Positions 1-6,756 of a DNA stretch of 7,017 nucleotides are shown in pieces (position 1 is the first letter of the stretch; the number at the start of each line of letters is the position of its first letter). The stretch covers positions 1 to 7,017 of the forward strand of contig JABXKY010000038.1 of NCBI GenBank assembly GCA_013619005.1. The letters run 5' to 3'. This DNA comes from Candidatus Bathyarchaeota archaeon (GTDB lineage: Archaea; Thermoproteota; Bathyarchaeia; TCS64). The position numbers were made by a program, and so were the translations under genes. The notes beneath the pieces were generated by a model. It was given only the letters and a program-made list of their open reading frames with translations. It was not told the origin of the DNA and made no database searches.

Positions 1-391
1 CCTTTATGCCCTGGCTGAACAGCCTGAGGACATTGGCTATTATCTCGTCCACCTGGATGGGTCCGAACCTCTGCTTCACGGCCCTGCCGAGGCCCCCGAA
101 GGCGTGGAGGTGGTAGAAGACCTCGGCCCCGTTGGCCTCCATCTTATCCCTGTTCTCCTCCACCATCCTGTGGACGTTCGGCTCTGTGAACCCCATCATG
201 CCAGCTGACACGATCAGGTTGTATCCCTTGAATACCTCTGAGGCGAGCACCCCTGCGTACCCCGTATATGATGCGATGACTATGTCCTTGATACCTAGCT
301 CATCGGCCCTTCTCTTGGCTAACTTCAATGTCTGGTCGGTGAACTCCCTGCCTTTTCCGTCAAAATAGACTGACTCAATTGAGTGGTTCAT
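1..391 (-). CDS. COG1751-type protein, pyruvate kinase C-terminal-like domain (3' end cut by window)
   Basis: The first 130 residues are present; the frame runs off the window at base 1, so the C-terminus is missing. Family members are about 180-190 residues, so roughly two thirds is seen. It resembles archaeal proteins that carry a stand-alone domain folded like the C-terminal domain of pyruvate kinase (PF02887), such as Archaeoglobus AF0103. Visible family features are a strand followed by a Ser/Gly-rich loop (IVIASYTGYAGVLA, residues 37-50), a Gly-rich FGGLGRAVKQRFG stretch (98-110) and the EIIANVLRLFSQGIK helix (116-130). The biochemical role is not established; a small phosphorylated ligand bound at the Ser/Gly loop is an inference from the fold. 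The ATG at 391 is the only sensible start. No Shine-Dalgarno precedes it, so it may be leaderless or read through from the ATPase operon 33 nt upstream. No functional link to the ATPase is evident. Confidence 0.85.
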   Translation of the reverse strand, partial: MNHSIESVYFDGKGREFTDQTLKLAKRRADELGIKDIVIASYTGYAGVLASEVFKGYNLIVSAGMMGFTEPNVHRMVEENRDKMEANGAEVFYHLHAFGGLGRAVKQRFGPIQVDEIIANVLRLFSQGIK

Positions 392-424
392 GAATTATAA
401 GATGTAAAAATAGTGTTAAAAGGG
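392..424 (-). terminator. AT-rich spacer, possible T-rich terminator after subunit C
   Basis: The 33 nt between the subunit C stop and the next ATG are strongly AT-rich. On the minus strand they contain CCCTTTTAACA and then CTATTTTTACA. Archaeal RNA polymerase can terminate at T-tracts without a hairpin, so these T4 and T5 runs could end or attenuate the operon transcript. A TTATAA is present at 395-400, but it lies only 3 nt before the ATG and is too close to act as the TATA box for that gene. TTTTAACA, about 25-30 nt before the ATG, could be a weak TATA element for a leaderless message. Terminator and promoter readings are both unproven. Confidence 0.3.
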
Positions 425-1429
425 TTAGTTCCACGGGATGACGATGTACTTCATCAGATCCTCGCTGTCAAGCCCCTGAGCCTTCCCCCATGAGAGGCCG
501 ACAAGGTTGTCCTTCTCGATCTCACTGTAAACAAGGAAAGCCAGTATAACGTTGAACCCGAACTGGTCACCTGCACGGGCAGCTGTCGCCGTCTCGTACT
601 TGCCCTTCCTGAGCATCGCCCTGACTAACGCGATATCCCCAGTCTTGATGGGCGCAAGGACCTCGTTGTAAGGCTCCTTCAACTCATCAATCGCCTTGGA
701 TAGGCTCTCGGCCTCGATGACCTTCTTGAGGTCATCCTTGTCAATGCCGTAAGTAACGGGGAAAACCTCCTCAAGATTAACATTTTCCTTCCCTCTCCGC
801 TTTATTGCAATAAGGACGTTCTCGACATCCGTCTCGTACTTCACGAGACTGTTGACGATGTGCCTGTCCTTTGAGGGCAGCTTCTCGGTTAGCCTTAGGA
901 TGTTCCTCGCATAGATATAGTTCAACTCCAATTCAAGAGGCCACAGTGCATCGTACTCTTTGTAAAGGTCTAGTTTCGCGATGAGGCTCTCATACGAGGT
1001 CCCGCTAAGCTTTCTTACTACAGACTCAAGGTCATTCAATGATATCAGGTCCCCGTAATCCTTGATGATGTAGGGATCGATCGGGATCAGTGATTCCGTG
1101 ATCTCCTCTCTGCTGCTCTCGGTGAACTTTCCCCTAAGGATTCTCTTCAGGTTAAGTACCTCGAAACGGAAATCGAAGTAAGCGTGCAGGAACACCCCCA
1201 TCTTGTTGGGGGTGATCTTGACGATTTCCTCGATTCGCTCGGTGAACTTTTTTATGAAGTTCTTTTCAAGGTTGAGGGCGATCTTATCGTTCTCCTCCAC
1301 ATTGATCTCTCCATAGGAGGTCTCCTTGAGCCTCAATAGGAACTCTTGAACATCTGGTGCGTCAGCGAGCTGCTTCATCTGCTCCACGCTGAGAAGGTCG
1401 TTGATCCTTGCATGTGTCCTTAGAACCAC
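425..1429 (-). CDS. atpC: A-type ATP synthase subunit C (AC39/d-type rotor funnel)
   Basis: Subunit C (family of eukaryotic subunit d, PF01992) is the funnel that joins the D/F shaft to the membrane proteolipid ring. Conserved blocks are FDFRFEVLNLKRILRGK (85-101), VENVLIAIKRRGK (202-213, the second repeat of the same helical motif) and the C-terminal IEKDNLVGLSWGKAQGL region (304-320). The annotated start is a GTG giving 334 residues, but it has no convincing Shine-Dalgarno. The frame is open upstream through VRENLGTEY, where homologues have a conserved Tyr just before the xxARV/I segment. A GGAGGTG sits 7 nt before an in-frame ATC at 1459, so translation may begin there and give 344 residues. 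The gene follows D directly and ends the operon, whereas in most archaeal operons C lies between E and F. Identity is firm; the exact start is not. Confidence 0.92.
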   Translation of the reverse strand: MVLRTHARINDLLSVEQMKQLADAPDVQEFLLRLKETSYGEINVEENDKIALNLEKNFIKKFTERIEEIVKITPNKMGVFLHAYFDFRFEVLNLKRILRGKFTESSREEITESLIPIDPYIIKDYGDLISLNDLESVVRKLSGTSYESLIAKLDLYKEYDALWPLELELNYIYARNILRLTEKLPSKDRHIVNSLVKYETDVENVLIAIKRRGKENVNLEEVFPVTYGIDKDDLKKVIEAESLSKAIDELKEPYNEVLAPIKTGDIALVRAMLRKGKYETATAARAGDQFGFNVILAFLVYSEIEKDNLVGLSWGKAQGLDSEDLMKYIVIPWN

Positions 1430-1452
1430 GTACTCGGTTCCTAGATTCTCTC

Positions 1453-2064
1453 TTACGATTTCTTGGCACCTCCGATTAGCTTCATCCTGACAAGCTCCTC
1501 CATCGATTCCTCGTCGAGTTTGTCCTCGATGAACTTGATAATGTACCTCATGTCGGGTAAGACCATGTTCTCAAGCGCGTTTACCTTCCTGCTGGTGGTT
1601 CCCAGCTCGTCGGCGATACGCTCTACCCTCTCCTCGAACTCGGCTAGTTTAATGAGCTCCTCGATGATCTCGTAGACCTTCTCGGCGGCGTGGGCTAGAG
1701 TGATGTCCAGCTCCGCCGCTATCTCTGGGGTCTCCGTGATCCTCACTGTGGGGTACACGACGCCCATTACGCTTCTTGGCAGTACTTCTAACTCAAGGGT
1801 GTTTTTGATGCTCCGTGTCTGGCTCTGTACTTCCATGGGTCCTAGACTCAGGTAGGCCGCAGTCAGGGCGCTGTAGGCTTCCTCCAGGTTTCCTAGGAGG
1901 AGTCCCCTTCTACCCTTTAGGACATCGAGGGACTCAGTCAGCTCTTTGGCGAGCTGGTCCCGCTTGAGCTTGAGGAACTCGGTTCCCCTCTCTACGGTCT
2001 GGATACGCCTCTTTGTTTCCATTAGGTAGCCCTTTGTGGGCCTGACGCCGGATGTAGCTGACAT
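1453..2064 (-). CDS. atpD: A-type ATP synthase subunit D (central rotor shaft)
   Basis: Subunit D (PF01813) is the long antiparallel coiled coil that turns inside the A3B3 hexamer and pairs with F. At 203 residues it is close to the usual size of about 210. The N-terminal RPTKGYLMETKRR (8-20) and VERGTEFLKLKRDQL (24-38) match the family pattern of RPT, then LxxLKRRL, then a RGxxLLKxKRDxL helix. The C-terminal helix carries TTSRKVNALENMVLPDM (156-172), the most conserved segment of D. The middle (about 85-115) is the short hairpin head. The ATG at 2064 lies 2 nt after the subunit B stop, indicating translational coupling, and is the only start leaving the conserved N-terminus intact. A weak GTGA precedes it. 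Nothing suggests loss of function. Confidence 0.97.
   Translation of the reverse strand: MSATSGVRPTKGYLMETKRRIQTVERGTEFLKLKRDQLAKELTESLDVLKGRRGLLLGNLEEAYSALTAAYLSLGPMEVQSQTRSIKNTLELEVLPRSVMGVVYPTVRITETPEIAAELDITLAHAAEKVYEIIEELIKLAEFEERVERIADELGTTSRKVNALENMVLPDMRYIIKFIEDKLDEESMEELVRMKLIGGAKKS
1467..1473 (-). promoter_or_regulatory. Strong Shine-Dalgarno GGAGGTG for subunit C inside the end of subunit D
   Basis: The minus strand reads GGAGGTG across the Gly-Gly codons near the end of subunit D, an excellent match to the archaeal anti-SD. The nearest usable start at normal spacing (7 nt) is ATC at 1459-1457 in the subunit C frame, overlapping the D stop as ATCGTAA. The GTG at 1429 lies 37 nt away, too far to be served by this site. 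The site may be partly coincidental because it encodes conserved protein sequence, but its position is just where a ribosome-binding site for C would be expected. Confidence 0.5.
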
Positions 2065-2066
2065 GG

Positions 2067-3449
2067 TTATGCTTCACTCTTGTGCGCTGGGTGGTACTTT
2101 TCGATGTATGCTTCACGTACCCTGATGAGGTCATCTTCGGGGAGGTCTGCAAGCATGTCCCATGCGATGCTTAGTGTCTGCTCGATGGTCCTGTTCTCGT
2201 AGATTCCCTGATTGATGAACTCCTTCTCGAACCTGTCCGCGAACCTTAGCCACTGTCGCTCCCTCTCTGAGAGCCCGACGGCTCCGACGATCCTGACGAG
2301 TCCCCTGGCTCTCTGGCCTTCCGCGTAGGCCATGTAGAGTTGGTTGGAGACGTCCTGGTGGTCCTCACGGGTGGTCTCCTCGCCGATTCCGTCCTTCATG
2401 AGCCTGCTGAGGCTTGGAAGTACGTTCATTGGCGGGTATAGTCCACGGAGTGCCAGCTCACGCTGGAGTAGGATCTGTCCCTCGGTGATGTAACCGGTTA
2501 GGTCTGGTATAGGGTGGGTGATGTCACCCGCAGGCATCGATAGGATTGGCATCAGCGTAACTGACCCTGGTACACCCTTGATACGTCCTGCACGCTCATA
2601 GATGGTCGCGAGGTCGCTGTAGAGGTAGCCTGGGTAGCCTTTCCTAGTCGGGATCTCCTCCCTGGCGATGCTGATGGCCCTGAGGGCCTCCGCGTAGTTG
2701 GTCATGTCCGTTAGGATGACCAGTACGTGCATGCCCATGTCGAATGCAAGGTACTCCGCGACGGTCTGTGCGATACGTGGGGTAACGATTCTCTCGATCG
2801 GTGGGTCGTCTGCGAGGTTGAGGATCATGACGCTTTTGTTCAGCGCGCCCGTCTTCTCGAACTCCCTCCTGAAATACGCTGCCTCCTCGTTCTTGATGCC
2901 CATAGCACCGAATACGATGGCGAAGTCGCTCTCAGAGCCTGGGATCGTTGCCTGTCTGGCGATCTGAGCAGCTAACTCGTTATGGGATAGCCCTGACTCG
3001 CTGAAGATTGGCAGTTTCTGCCCCCTGACGAGGCTCGTCATTCCATCGATTCCACTCATGCCTGTCTGGATGAAGTCCTTTGGTACCTCACGTGCTGCTG
3101 GGTTGATGACGCCCCCGTTTACGTCCCTCTTGTCCTTTCCTATGATCGGTGGCATTCCATCGAGTGGCTCAAAGCTCCCGCTGAATACCCTTCCGATGAG
3201 GTCAGGGGATACCGGGATTCTGAGGACGTCCCCGCTGAACGTTACCGTCGTGTTCAGGTTTAGTCCCGCGGTCTCTCCGAAGCACTGGATCATAGCCCAG
3301 TCCCTGCTGACGTCTAGTACGCTTCCCTGCACGATCTCGCCGTTCGGTCTCTCGATGTATACGATCTCGTCGAAGGCTACATCCTTGGTGCCTTGCACCA
3401 TGAGGATTGGGCCCTTGATCTCGGTTGTTGTCTTGTATACTATGCTCAT
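2067..3449 (-). CDS. atpB: A-type ATP synthase subunit B (non-catalytic nucleotide-site subunit)
   Basis: Subunit B alternates with A in the A3B3 head and carries the regulatory, non-hydrolysing site. At 460 residues it has the normal length. An N-terminal beta-barrel (about 1-75) is followed by the RecA-like core (about 125-350) and a C-terminal helical bundle. The degenerate P-loop is [19 protein letters not shown] (149-167), in place of the Walker A of subunit A; most relatives read FSGSGLPHN, so Glu150 and Ser155 are local changes. Other signatures are [10 protein letters not shown] (248-257), [19 protein letters not shown] (271-289) and [17 protein letters not shown] (348-364). The ATG overlaps the subunit A stop as ATGA, with a purine-rich GAGGGGG about 7 nt upstream. 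The gap to D is 2 nt. It is distinguished from bacterial F-type beta by the B-type signature and the missing Walker A lysine. Confidence 0.98.
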   Translation of the reverse strand: MSIVYKTTTEIKGPILMVQGTKDVAFDEIVYIERPNGEIVQGSVLDVSRDWAMIQCFGETAGLNLNTTVTFSGDVLRIPVSPDLIGRVFSGSFEPLDGMPPIIGKDKRDVNGGVINPAAREVPKDFIQTGMSGIDGMTSLVRGQKLPIFSESGLSHNELAAQIARQATIPGSESDFAIVFGAMGIKNEEAAYFRREFEKTGALNKSVMILNLADDPPIERIVTPRIAQTVAEYLAFDMGMHVLVILTDMTNYAEALRAISIAREEIPTRKGYPGYLYSDLATIYERAGRIKGVPGSVTLMPILSMPAGDITHPIPDLTGYITEGQILLQRELALRGLYPPMNVLPSLSRLMKDGIGEETTREDHQDVSNQLYMAYAEGQRARGLVRIVGAVGLSERERQWLRFADRFEKEFINQGIYENRTIEQTLSIAWDMLADLPEDDLIRVREAYIEKYHPAHKSEA

Positions 3450-5218
3450 GCGTCTACCCCCTCGTAATGCTTGGCAAGTGCATCTATCTCGTTCATCATC
3501 TGGGCACTCGCCATGTCTATTGGCTCGGTCCCTTCCCTTTCCTTGAGCCTCATGATCTCTCCGATGACATCAAGCTCACGAACCTGATCGATTGGGATTC
3601 CCTGCTCGATCAGCGGCCTTACTGTGTTGTAAAAGTCGATGAATATCTTCAATAGCTTGACCTGTTTCTCAGGCGCACAGTAGCGATCCACATCGTGGAA
3701 TGCGCTCTGGACTAGGAAGCCCTCCCTTAGCATCTCTGCCACTAGCAGGACTAGCCTCTGGTCGTCTGGTAGCGCCTTCTCTCCGATGATACGGGCGGTC
3801 TCCTCGATCTCCGCCGCCTCCTCCAGGATTCTTAGTGCAAGGGCTCGTGTAGCCTCCCATGAGGAGTCTTGCTCGCCCCACCATCTGGCCGCGACTTCCA
3901 GGTACCTGCTGAAGCTTCGGAGCCAGTTAATGGCTGGGAAATGCCTCCTGTAGGCTAATTGGCTGTCCAGTGCCCAGAATGTTCCGATGAACCTTAGGGT
4001 GGTGGTTGTGACTGGCTCTGAGTAGTCTCCGCCTGGAGGTGATACGGCTCCAAGGATTGTAAGGCTTCCGAACCTGTCCTCTGTTGCTGGGACCTGTACC
4101 CTGCCCGCTCGCTCGTAGATGTTTGCGATGCGGTCGGCTAGGTACGCTGGGAACCCTGCCTCTGCGGGGATCTCCTCAAGGCGTCCTGAGATGTCCCTGA
4201 GTGCCTCGGCCCACCTGCTTGTGGAGTCGGCCATCAGGCTCACGTCGAAACCCTGGTCCCTGAAGTACTCGCCTATGGTGATGCCCATGTAGATACTGGC
4301 CTCACGGGCTGATACAGCCATGTTGGATACGTTGGCTACGATGATTGTCCTCTCGATGAGTTTCTTCCCTGTTTTCGGGTCCTCGATCTCGGGGAACTGC
4401 TCGACTACGTCCGCCATCTCGTTGCCGCGCTCTCCGCAGCCGATGTAGACGATGATATCGGCATCGCTCCACTTGGCGATTTGCTGTAGTGTAACCGTTT
4501 TTCCCGTCCCGAAACCGCCCGGTATGGCGCTGGCGCCTCCCTTCGCACATGGGAAGAAGGTGTCGATGACCCTCTGACCTGTGATGAGGGGTTGGGAAAG
4601 TGCCAACCTTTCCTTTATGGGCCTGCCTACTCGGACGGGCCAGACATGCATCATCTTGAGGTCCACGTCGCCTTCAGTGGTCTCCAGGACACCTAATGTG
4701 TCTACGACCGTGTACTCGCCCGTTTTGATGCTCTTGATGGTTCCCTCTTGGTTTGGCGGGATCATAATCTTGTGGACGAATGTATCGGTCTCTTGAACGG
4801 TACCGATGATGTCCCCCGCGGAGACCTTGTCACCTTTCTTGACGGTGGCCTCGAACTTCCATATCTTCTCCCTGTTCAGCGGCGCGATGTTTGCGCCCCT
4901 GCTGATGAAGGGGCCTGTGAGGGCCCATAGCTCGGTTTCGGACCTAGCTACGCCGTCTATGATCTGCCCCATTAGGCCTGGGCCTAGCTCGGCGACGAGT
5001 GGGGTTCCGATGTCGATTACCGGCTCCCCCGGCTTTAGGCCTGCGGTGGACTCGTAGCATTGAATGAAGGCGGTCTCTTGGCTTAGCCTGACGATCTCGC
5101 CCATGAGCTTGAGGTTTCCTACCTCGATCAAGTCGCCCATCTTGGGCTCATCTTTGAATTTTCCGATGATTAGCGAGCCGTTGATTCTCTCGATTGTTCC
5201 TTCTAGTCTCTCTGCCAT
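3446..5218 (-). CDS. atpA: A-type ATP synthase catalytic subunit A
   Basis: Subunit A performs ATP synthesis or hydrolysis at the A/B interface. At 590 residues it is full-length and has no intein, although several archaea carry one in this gene. An N-terminal barrel (1-70) is followed by the A-specific insertion or non-homologous region (about 110-185), the RecA core and a helical C-terminus. The Walker A is GGFGTGKT (234-241); relatives usually have GPFGSGKT, so Pro235 is Gly and Ser238 is Thr. Lys240 and Thr241 are kept, as are the catalytic Glu263 in CGERGNE (261-267) and the Walker B segment [15 protein letters not shown] (327-341, Asp331). [19 protein letters not shown] (345-363) and the adenine-side FHDVDRYC (507-514) are also intact. 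The ATG is 1 nt after the E stop and is preceded by a near-ideal Shine-Dalgarno. It should therefore be catalytically competent. Confidence 0.98.
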   Translation of the reverse strand: MAERLEGTIERINGSLIIGKFKDEPKMGDLIEVGNLKLMGEIVRLSQETAFIQCYESTAGLKPGEPVIDIGTPLVAELGPGLMGQIIDGVARSETELWALTGPFISRGANIAPLNREKIWKFEATVKKGDKVSAGDIIGTVQETDTFVHKIMIPPNQEGTIKSIKTGEYTVVDTLGVLETTEGDVDLKMMHVWPVRVGRPIKERLALSQPLITGQRVIDTFFPCAKGGASAIPGGFGTGKTVTLQQIAKWSDADIIVYIGCGERGNEMADVVEQFPEIEDPKTGKKLIERTIIVANVSNMAVSAREASIYMGITIGEYFRDQGFDVSLMADSTSRWAEALRDISGRLEEIPAEAGFPAYLADRIANIYERAGRVQVPATEDRFGSLTILGAVSPPGGDYSEPVTTTTLRFIGTFWALDSQLAYRRHFPAINWLRSFSRYLEVAARWWGEQDSSWEATRALALRILEEAAEIEETARIIGEKALPDDQRLVLLVAEMLREGFLVQSAFHDVDRYCAPEKQVKLLKIFIDFYNTVRPLIEQGIPIDQVRELDVIGEIMRLKEREGTEPIDMASAQMMNEIDALAKHYEGVDA

Positions 5219-5219
5219 C

Positions 5220-5822
5220 TTAGATCACTCCCAGTTTCTCGGCTACCTCGGCGGTTAGCCTGTTCTCCGCTGCCTTGAGCCTTGCCTCAACGGTGTTGTA
5301 GATTGATTTTGTTCCTTCAAGGTTGATGACGCTGACTCCTCCGGCTATATCAACGGGGGATGTCTCGACCTTGACCTTGACGCCTAGGGCCAGTTGCTCC
5401 ATGTTGGATTTCAGGTACTTGGCGTCCTTCTCATTGGCGTAGACGATGCAGTCCTCGTATAGAGTTGACACGGACTCGATTGCCAGCTTGACTAGGTACT
5501 CGTTGTAGCCTGGTCCTTCTATCAGCGACTTGACTTCAGCGATTGCCTTCTCGAAGACCTTGGCGATTACCACTGTCCTCGCCTCCATGACCTCTTTTCT
5601 TCCCTGGAGCTGTGCGCCTCCGACGATCCTATCGTGTACGGCTCTGAACTCGCCGCCTATGATGTTCTCTATGGCCTGGTTGGTCTGTGCCTTGATCCGT
5701 TTGTTCTCGGTGTCTGCCTTCTCGGTGATCTTGGCTGCCATTTCCTTGGCGTCCGCGAGTATCTCGTTGCGTTGCAGTATGGTCTTGTCGATTAGTTTGT
5801 TCTCCATCTGGTTCTGACTCAT
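5220..5822 (-). CDS. atpE: A-type ATP synthase subunit E (peripheral stalk)
   Basis: Subunit E (PF01991) pairs with H to form the peripheral stalks holding A3B3 against rotation. At 200 residues it has the family length. Residues 1 to about 60 form a charged Ala/Glu/Lys-rich helix that would coil with H. From about 100 on there is a globular alpha/beta domain that binds the top of the head. The family-diagnostic C-terminal signature is present as GGVSVINLEGTKSIYN (161-176), leading into NTVEARLKAAENRL (176-189). The start ATG overlaps the H stop as ATGA. AAGGAGAT lies 9 nt upstream within H, so start and coupling are well supported. In the common archaeal order E is followed by C and F; here it is followed directly by A. 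Confidence 0.96.
   Translation of the reverse strand: MSQNQMENKLIDKTILQRNEILADAKEMAAKITEKADTENKRIKAQTNQAIENIIGGEFRAVHDRIVGGAQLQGRKEVMEARTVVIAKVFEKAIAEVKSLIEGPGYNEYLVKLAIESVSTLYEDCIVYANEKDAKYLKSNMEQLALGVKVKVETSPVDIAGGVSVINLEGTKSIYNTVEARLKAAENRLTAEVAEKLGVI
5223..5232 (-). promoter_or_regulatory. Near-consensus Shine-Dalgarno for subunit A
   Basis: The minus strand reads GGGAGTGATC over the last codons of subunit E, one base short of the full GGAGGTGATC complement of archaeal 16S rRNA. It ends 4 nt before the A start codon region (TAAG, then ATG). This is among the best ribosome-binding sites in the operon. It may raise translation of the three-copy catalytic subunit, though that last point is inference. 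Confidence 0.6.
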
Positions 5823-6151
5823 TGTGGGAGAATCTCCTTTATCACGAAATCCACTGCCTCCTTGATCTTCTCGTCGGAGGTGTTCATGATCTCCTTGACC
5901 CGCTTGTTGTACTCCTTTTTTACCTTCTTAGCCTCTTTCTCGGCTTCCGCCTCGGATTCGGCTAGGAATTCCTCCAGACCTGTCCTGCGCTGGGCTCTGA
6001 GCCTCTTGCCCTCGGCTTCCTTTCTTGCCTCAGCGATGGATGTGTCTGCTTTGTTCTGGGCCTCGGAAACGACCGCGTTTGCCTCTGCCTCGGCCTTCTC
6101 GATTAGGGCCATAAGCCTCTCGCCCAGGCTGAGGATGTTTTTCATTTCCAT
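5819..6151 (-). CDS. atpH: A-type ATP synthase subunit H (peripheral stalk coiled coil)
   Basis: This is a 110-residue, almost wholly helical protein rich in Ala, Glu and Lys, from residue 13 to about 95, with heptad-like spacing (for example EKAEAEANAVVSEAQNKAD, 18-36). It ends in a short amphipathic segment, AVDFVIKEILPQ. Size, composition and position beside E match archaeal subunit H (AhaH), the heterodimer partner of E in the stalk. Low-complexity coiled coils give weak homology, so the call leans on gene context. The ATG at 6151 is 4 nt after the F stop and has a GGAGAT 8 nt upstream; a second in-frame ATG two codons later is less well placed. The stop overlaps the start of E as ATGA. 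Confidence 0.88.
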   Translation of the reverse strand: MEMKNILSLGERLMALIEKAEAEANAVVSEAQNKADTSIAEARKEAEGKRLRAQRRTGLEEFLAESEAEAEKEAKKVKKEYNKRVKEIMNTSDEKIKEAVDFVIKEILPQ

Positions 6152-6155
6152 TTTA

Positions 6156-6470
6156 TTATATCTCCAATTTCGTCCCTATTGCCAGTGAGACCACTGCCTG
6201 TAGCTCCTCCATCCTCATCCCGGTCTCCATTGCGAGACCTGGGATCAAGGCGAAGAAGGGCGTGATCTCGCCTCTTCTCATGACTTCCTCTCGGATGGGC
6301 CTGGTGGCCGCGGTGTATTTCTCGGGCACTATGATTAGTTTGTAATCTTCCCGGGAGATACGGTTGAGGGTGTCGACAACTGTCTCTTCATTGAATGCCT
6401 CGTAGCCTCTTGCTCCGATGAGCTGGAAGCAGGTTACGAAGGAGGAGGGACCTATGACAGCTATGCTCAT
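6156..6470 (-). CDS. atpF: A-type ATP synthase subunit F (rotor regulatory subunit)
   Basis: Subunit F (PF01990) binds D in the central shaft and can influence ATPase activity. The 104-residue protein begins with the typical strand and Gly turn, MSIAVIG, followed by FVTCFQLIGARGY, matching the family IAVIGDxDTVxGFRLAG pattern. A central YKLIIVPEKY strand and the ITPFFALIPG loop follow, then the C-terminal helix with VSLAIGTKLEI. The usual Asp after IAVIG is Pro here. Two starts are possible: ATG at 6470 with GAGG 10 nt upstream, or an in-frame TTG at 6476 adding two residues with GAGG only 4 nt away. ATG is preferred. F is the first gene of the operon, an unusual position because it normally lies between C and A. 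Confidence 0.94.
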   Translation of the reverse strand: MSIAVIGPSSFVTCFQLIGARGYEAFNEETVVDTLNRISREDYKLIIVPEKYTAATRPIREEVMRRGEITPFFALIPGLAMETGMRMEELQAVVSLAIGTKLEI

Positions 6471-6490
6471 TTTCAAGTTGCCTCGGGGGA

Positions 6491-6500
6491 TTTAATTAAA
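6491..6500 (-). promoter_or_regulatory. Proximal palindromic TATA-like box TTTAATTAAA before the ATPase operon
   Basis: This perfect 10-bp palindrome of A/T is centred about 25 nt before the subunit F ATG. Archaeal TATA boxes sit about 25-27 nt before the transcription start, so use of this box would give a nearly leaderless message beginning at the F start. It competes with the more distal box at 6525-6536. The position is suggestive, but the promoter role is unproven. Confidence 0.4.
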
Positions 6501-6524
6501 AAGACTTGCGTCTGAACCCGTTTT

Positions 6525-6536
6525 TAGTATATACTA
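6525..6536 (-). promoter_or_regulatory. Distal palindromic TATA box TAGTATATACTA before the ATPase operon
   Basis: This is a perfect 12-bp inverted repeat with a TATATA core. On the minus strand it would place transcription start near 6505, giving a leader of about 35 nt that includes the GAGG before subunit F. Because it is symmetrical it could also be a dimeric repressor site or serve a rightward transcript starting near 6555. I favour the operon promoter reading, which is an inference from position and sequence only. Confidence 0.45.
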
Positions 6537-6714
6537 GAGGGGGGCGTGCATCAAGTAACCTGTAATAACGCGAAAAAAATATTCTGGTTCACCACGGTAC
6601 TGTACTGGGGTCCTAGAGGAATGTCTTCGATCATCGGGCTTTCTCCGTCTTGTTGATGGTGGCTCCGTTTTCCTCTCAAGGCGTGGTGTAATATTTTCCC
6701 CGCCATTTTCGATG

Positions 6715-6739
6715 CGTTTATCCCGTTTCCCGTTTATCC
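6715..6739 (+). repeat. Three-unit tandem repeat CGTTTATCC / CGTTTCC / CGTTTATCC
   Basis: Two identical 9-mers, CGTTTATCC, flank a 7-nt variant, CGTTTCC, with no bases between them. The array ends 17 nt before the preferred start of the zinc-ribbon gene, in its promoter or leader. Such head-to-tail copies can be binding sites for a regulator, or the TTTATCC copies may act as weak TATA-like elements. The array is short and could be chance. Confidence 0.45.
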
Positions 6740-6756
6740 TAGTTAGTGGTGAGGTT

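Larger units (their letters stand above)
6471..6756. other. Divergent intergenic region
   Basis: This stretch of about 286 nt separates the leftward ATPase operon from the rightward zinc-ribbon gene. It holds the two palindromic AT boxes at the operon side. An A-rich segment, GCGAAAAAAATATTC, at about 6569-6583 could be a BRE plus TATA element for rightward transcription. TAATATTTT at about 6690-6698 and a short CGTTT-type tandem repeat at 6715-6739 lie on the zinc-ribbon side. I found no tRNA, rRNA or convincing structured RNA. A 51-codon minus-strand frame is present (6551-6706) but is not called as a gene. Confidence 0.6.

Noticed and set aside
132..368. Plus-strand frame of 78 codons opposite the COG1751 gene.
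   Set aside because: It lies wholly antisense to a protein with clear family resemblance and has no ribosome-binding site or domain of its own.
3058..3546. Plus-strand frame of 162 codons opposite subunit B and the end of subunit A.
   Set aside because: It is antisense to two highly conserved genes; the Ser/Leu/Pro-rich composition is typical of the reverse complement of a coding region.
4490..4530. Possible intein insertion at the P-loop of subunit A.
   Set aside because: Some archaeal subunit A genes carry an intein in this region, but here the motif is continuous and the protein has the ordinary 590 residues.
425..6470. Bacterial V-type ATPase rather than archaeal.
   Set aside because: The H-type stalk protein, archaeal-style TATA elements and adjoining archaeal-type genes favour an archaeon, although bacterial V/A operons share most subunits and transfer cannot be fully excluded.
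6541..6700. Possible tRNA or structured RNA in the intergenic region (a GGTTC near 6586 resembles a T-loop).
   Set aside because: No acceptor stem, anticodon arm or complementary arms could be paired around it.
6551..6706. A 51-residue minus-strand open frame in the divergent region (begins MAGKILHHALRGKR, ends FFALLQVT).
   Set aside because: There is no Shine-Dalgarno, no recognisable domain, His/Gln-rich and AT-rich codons unlike the neighbours, and it spans a poly-A/T element that looks like promoter DNA. Chance is the simpler explanation, though it is co-directional with the operon.
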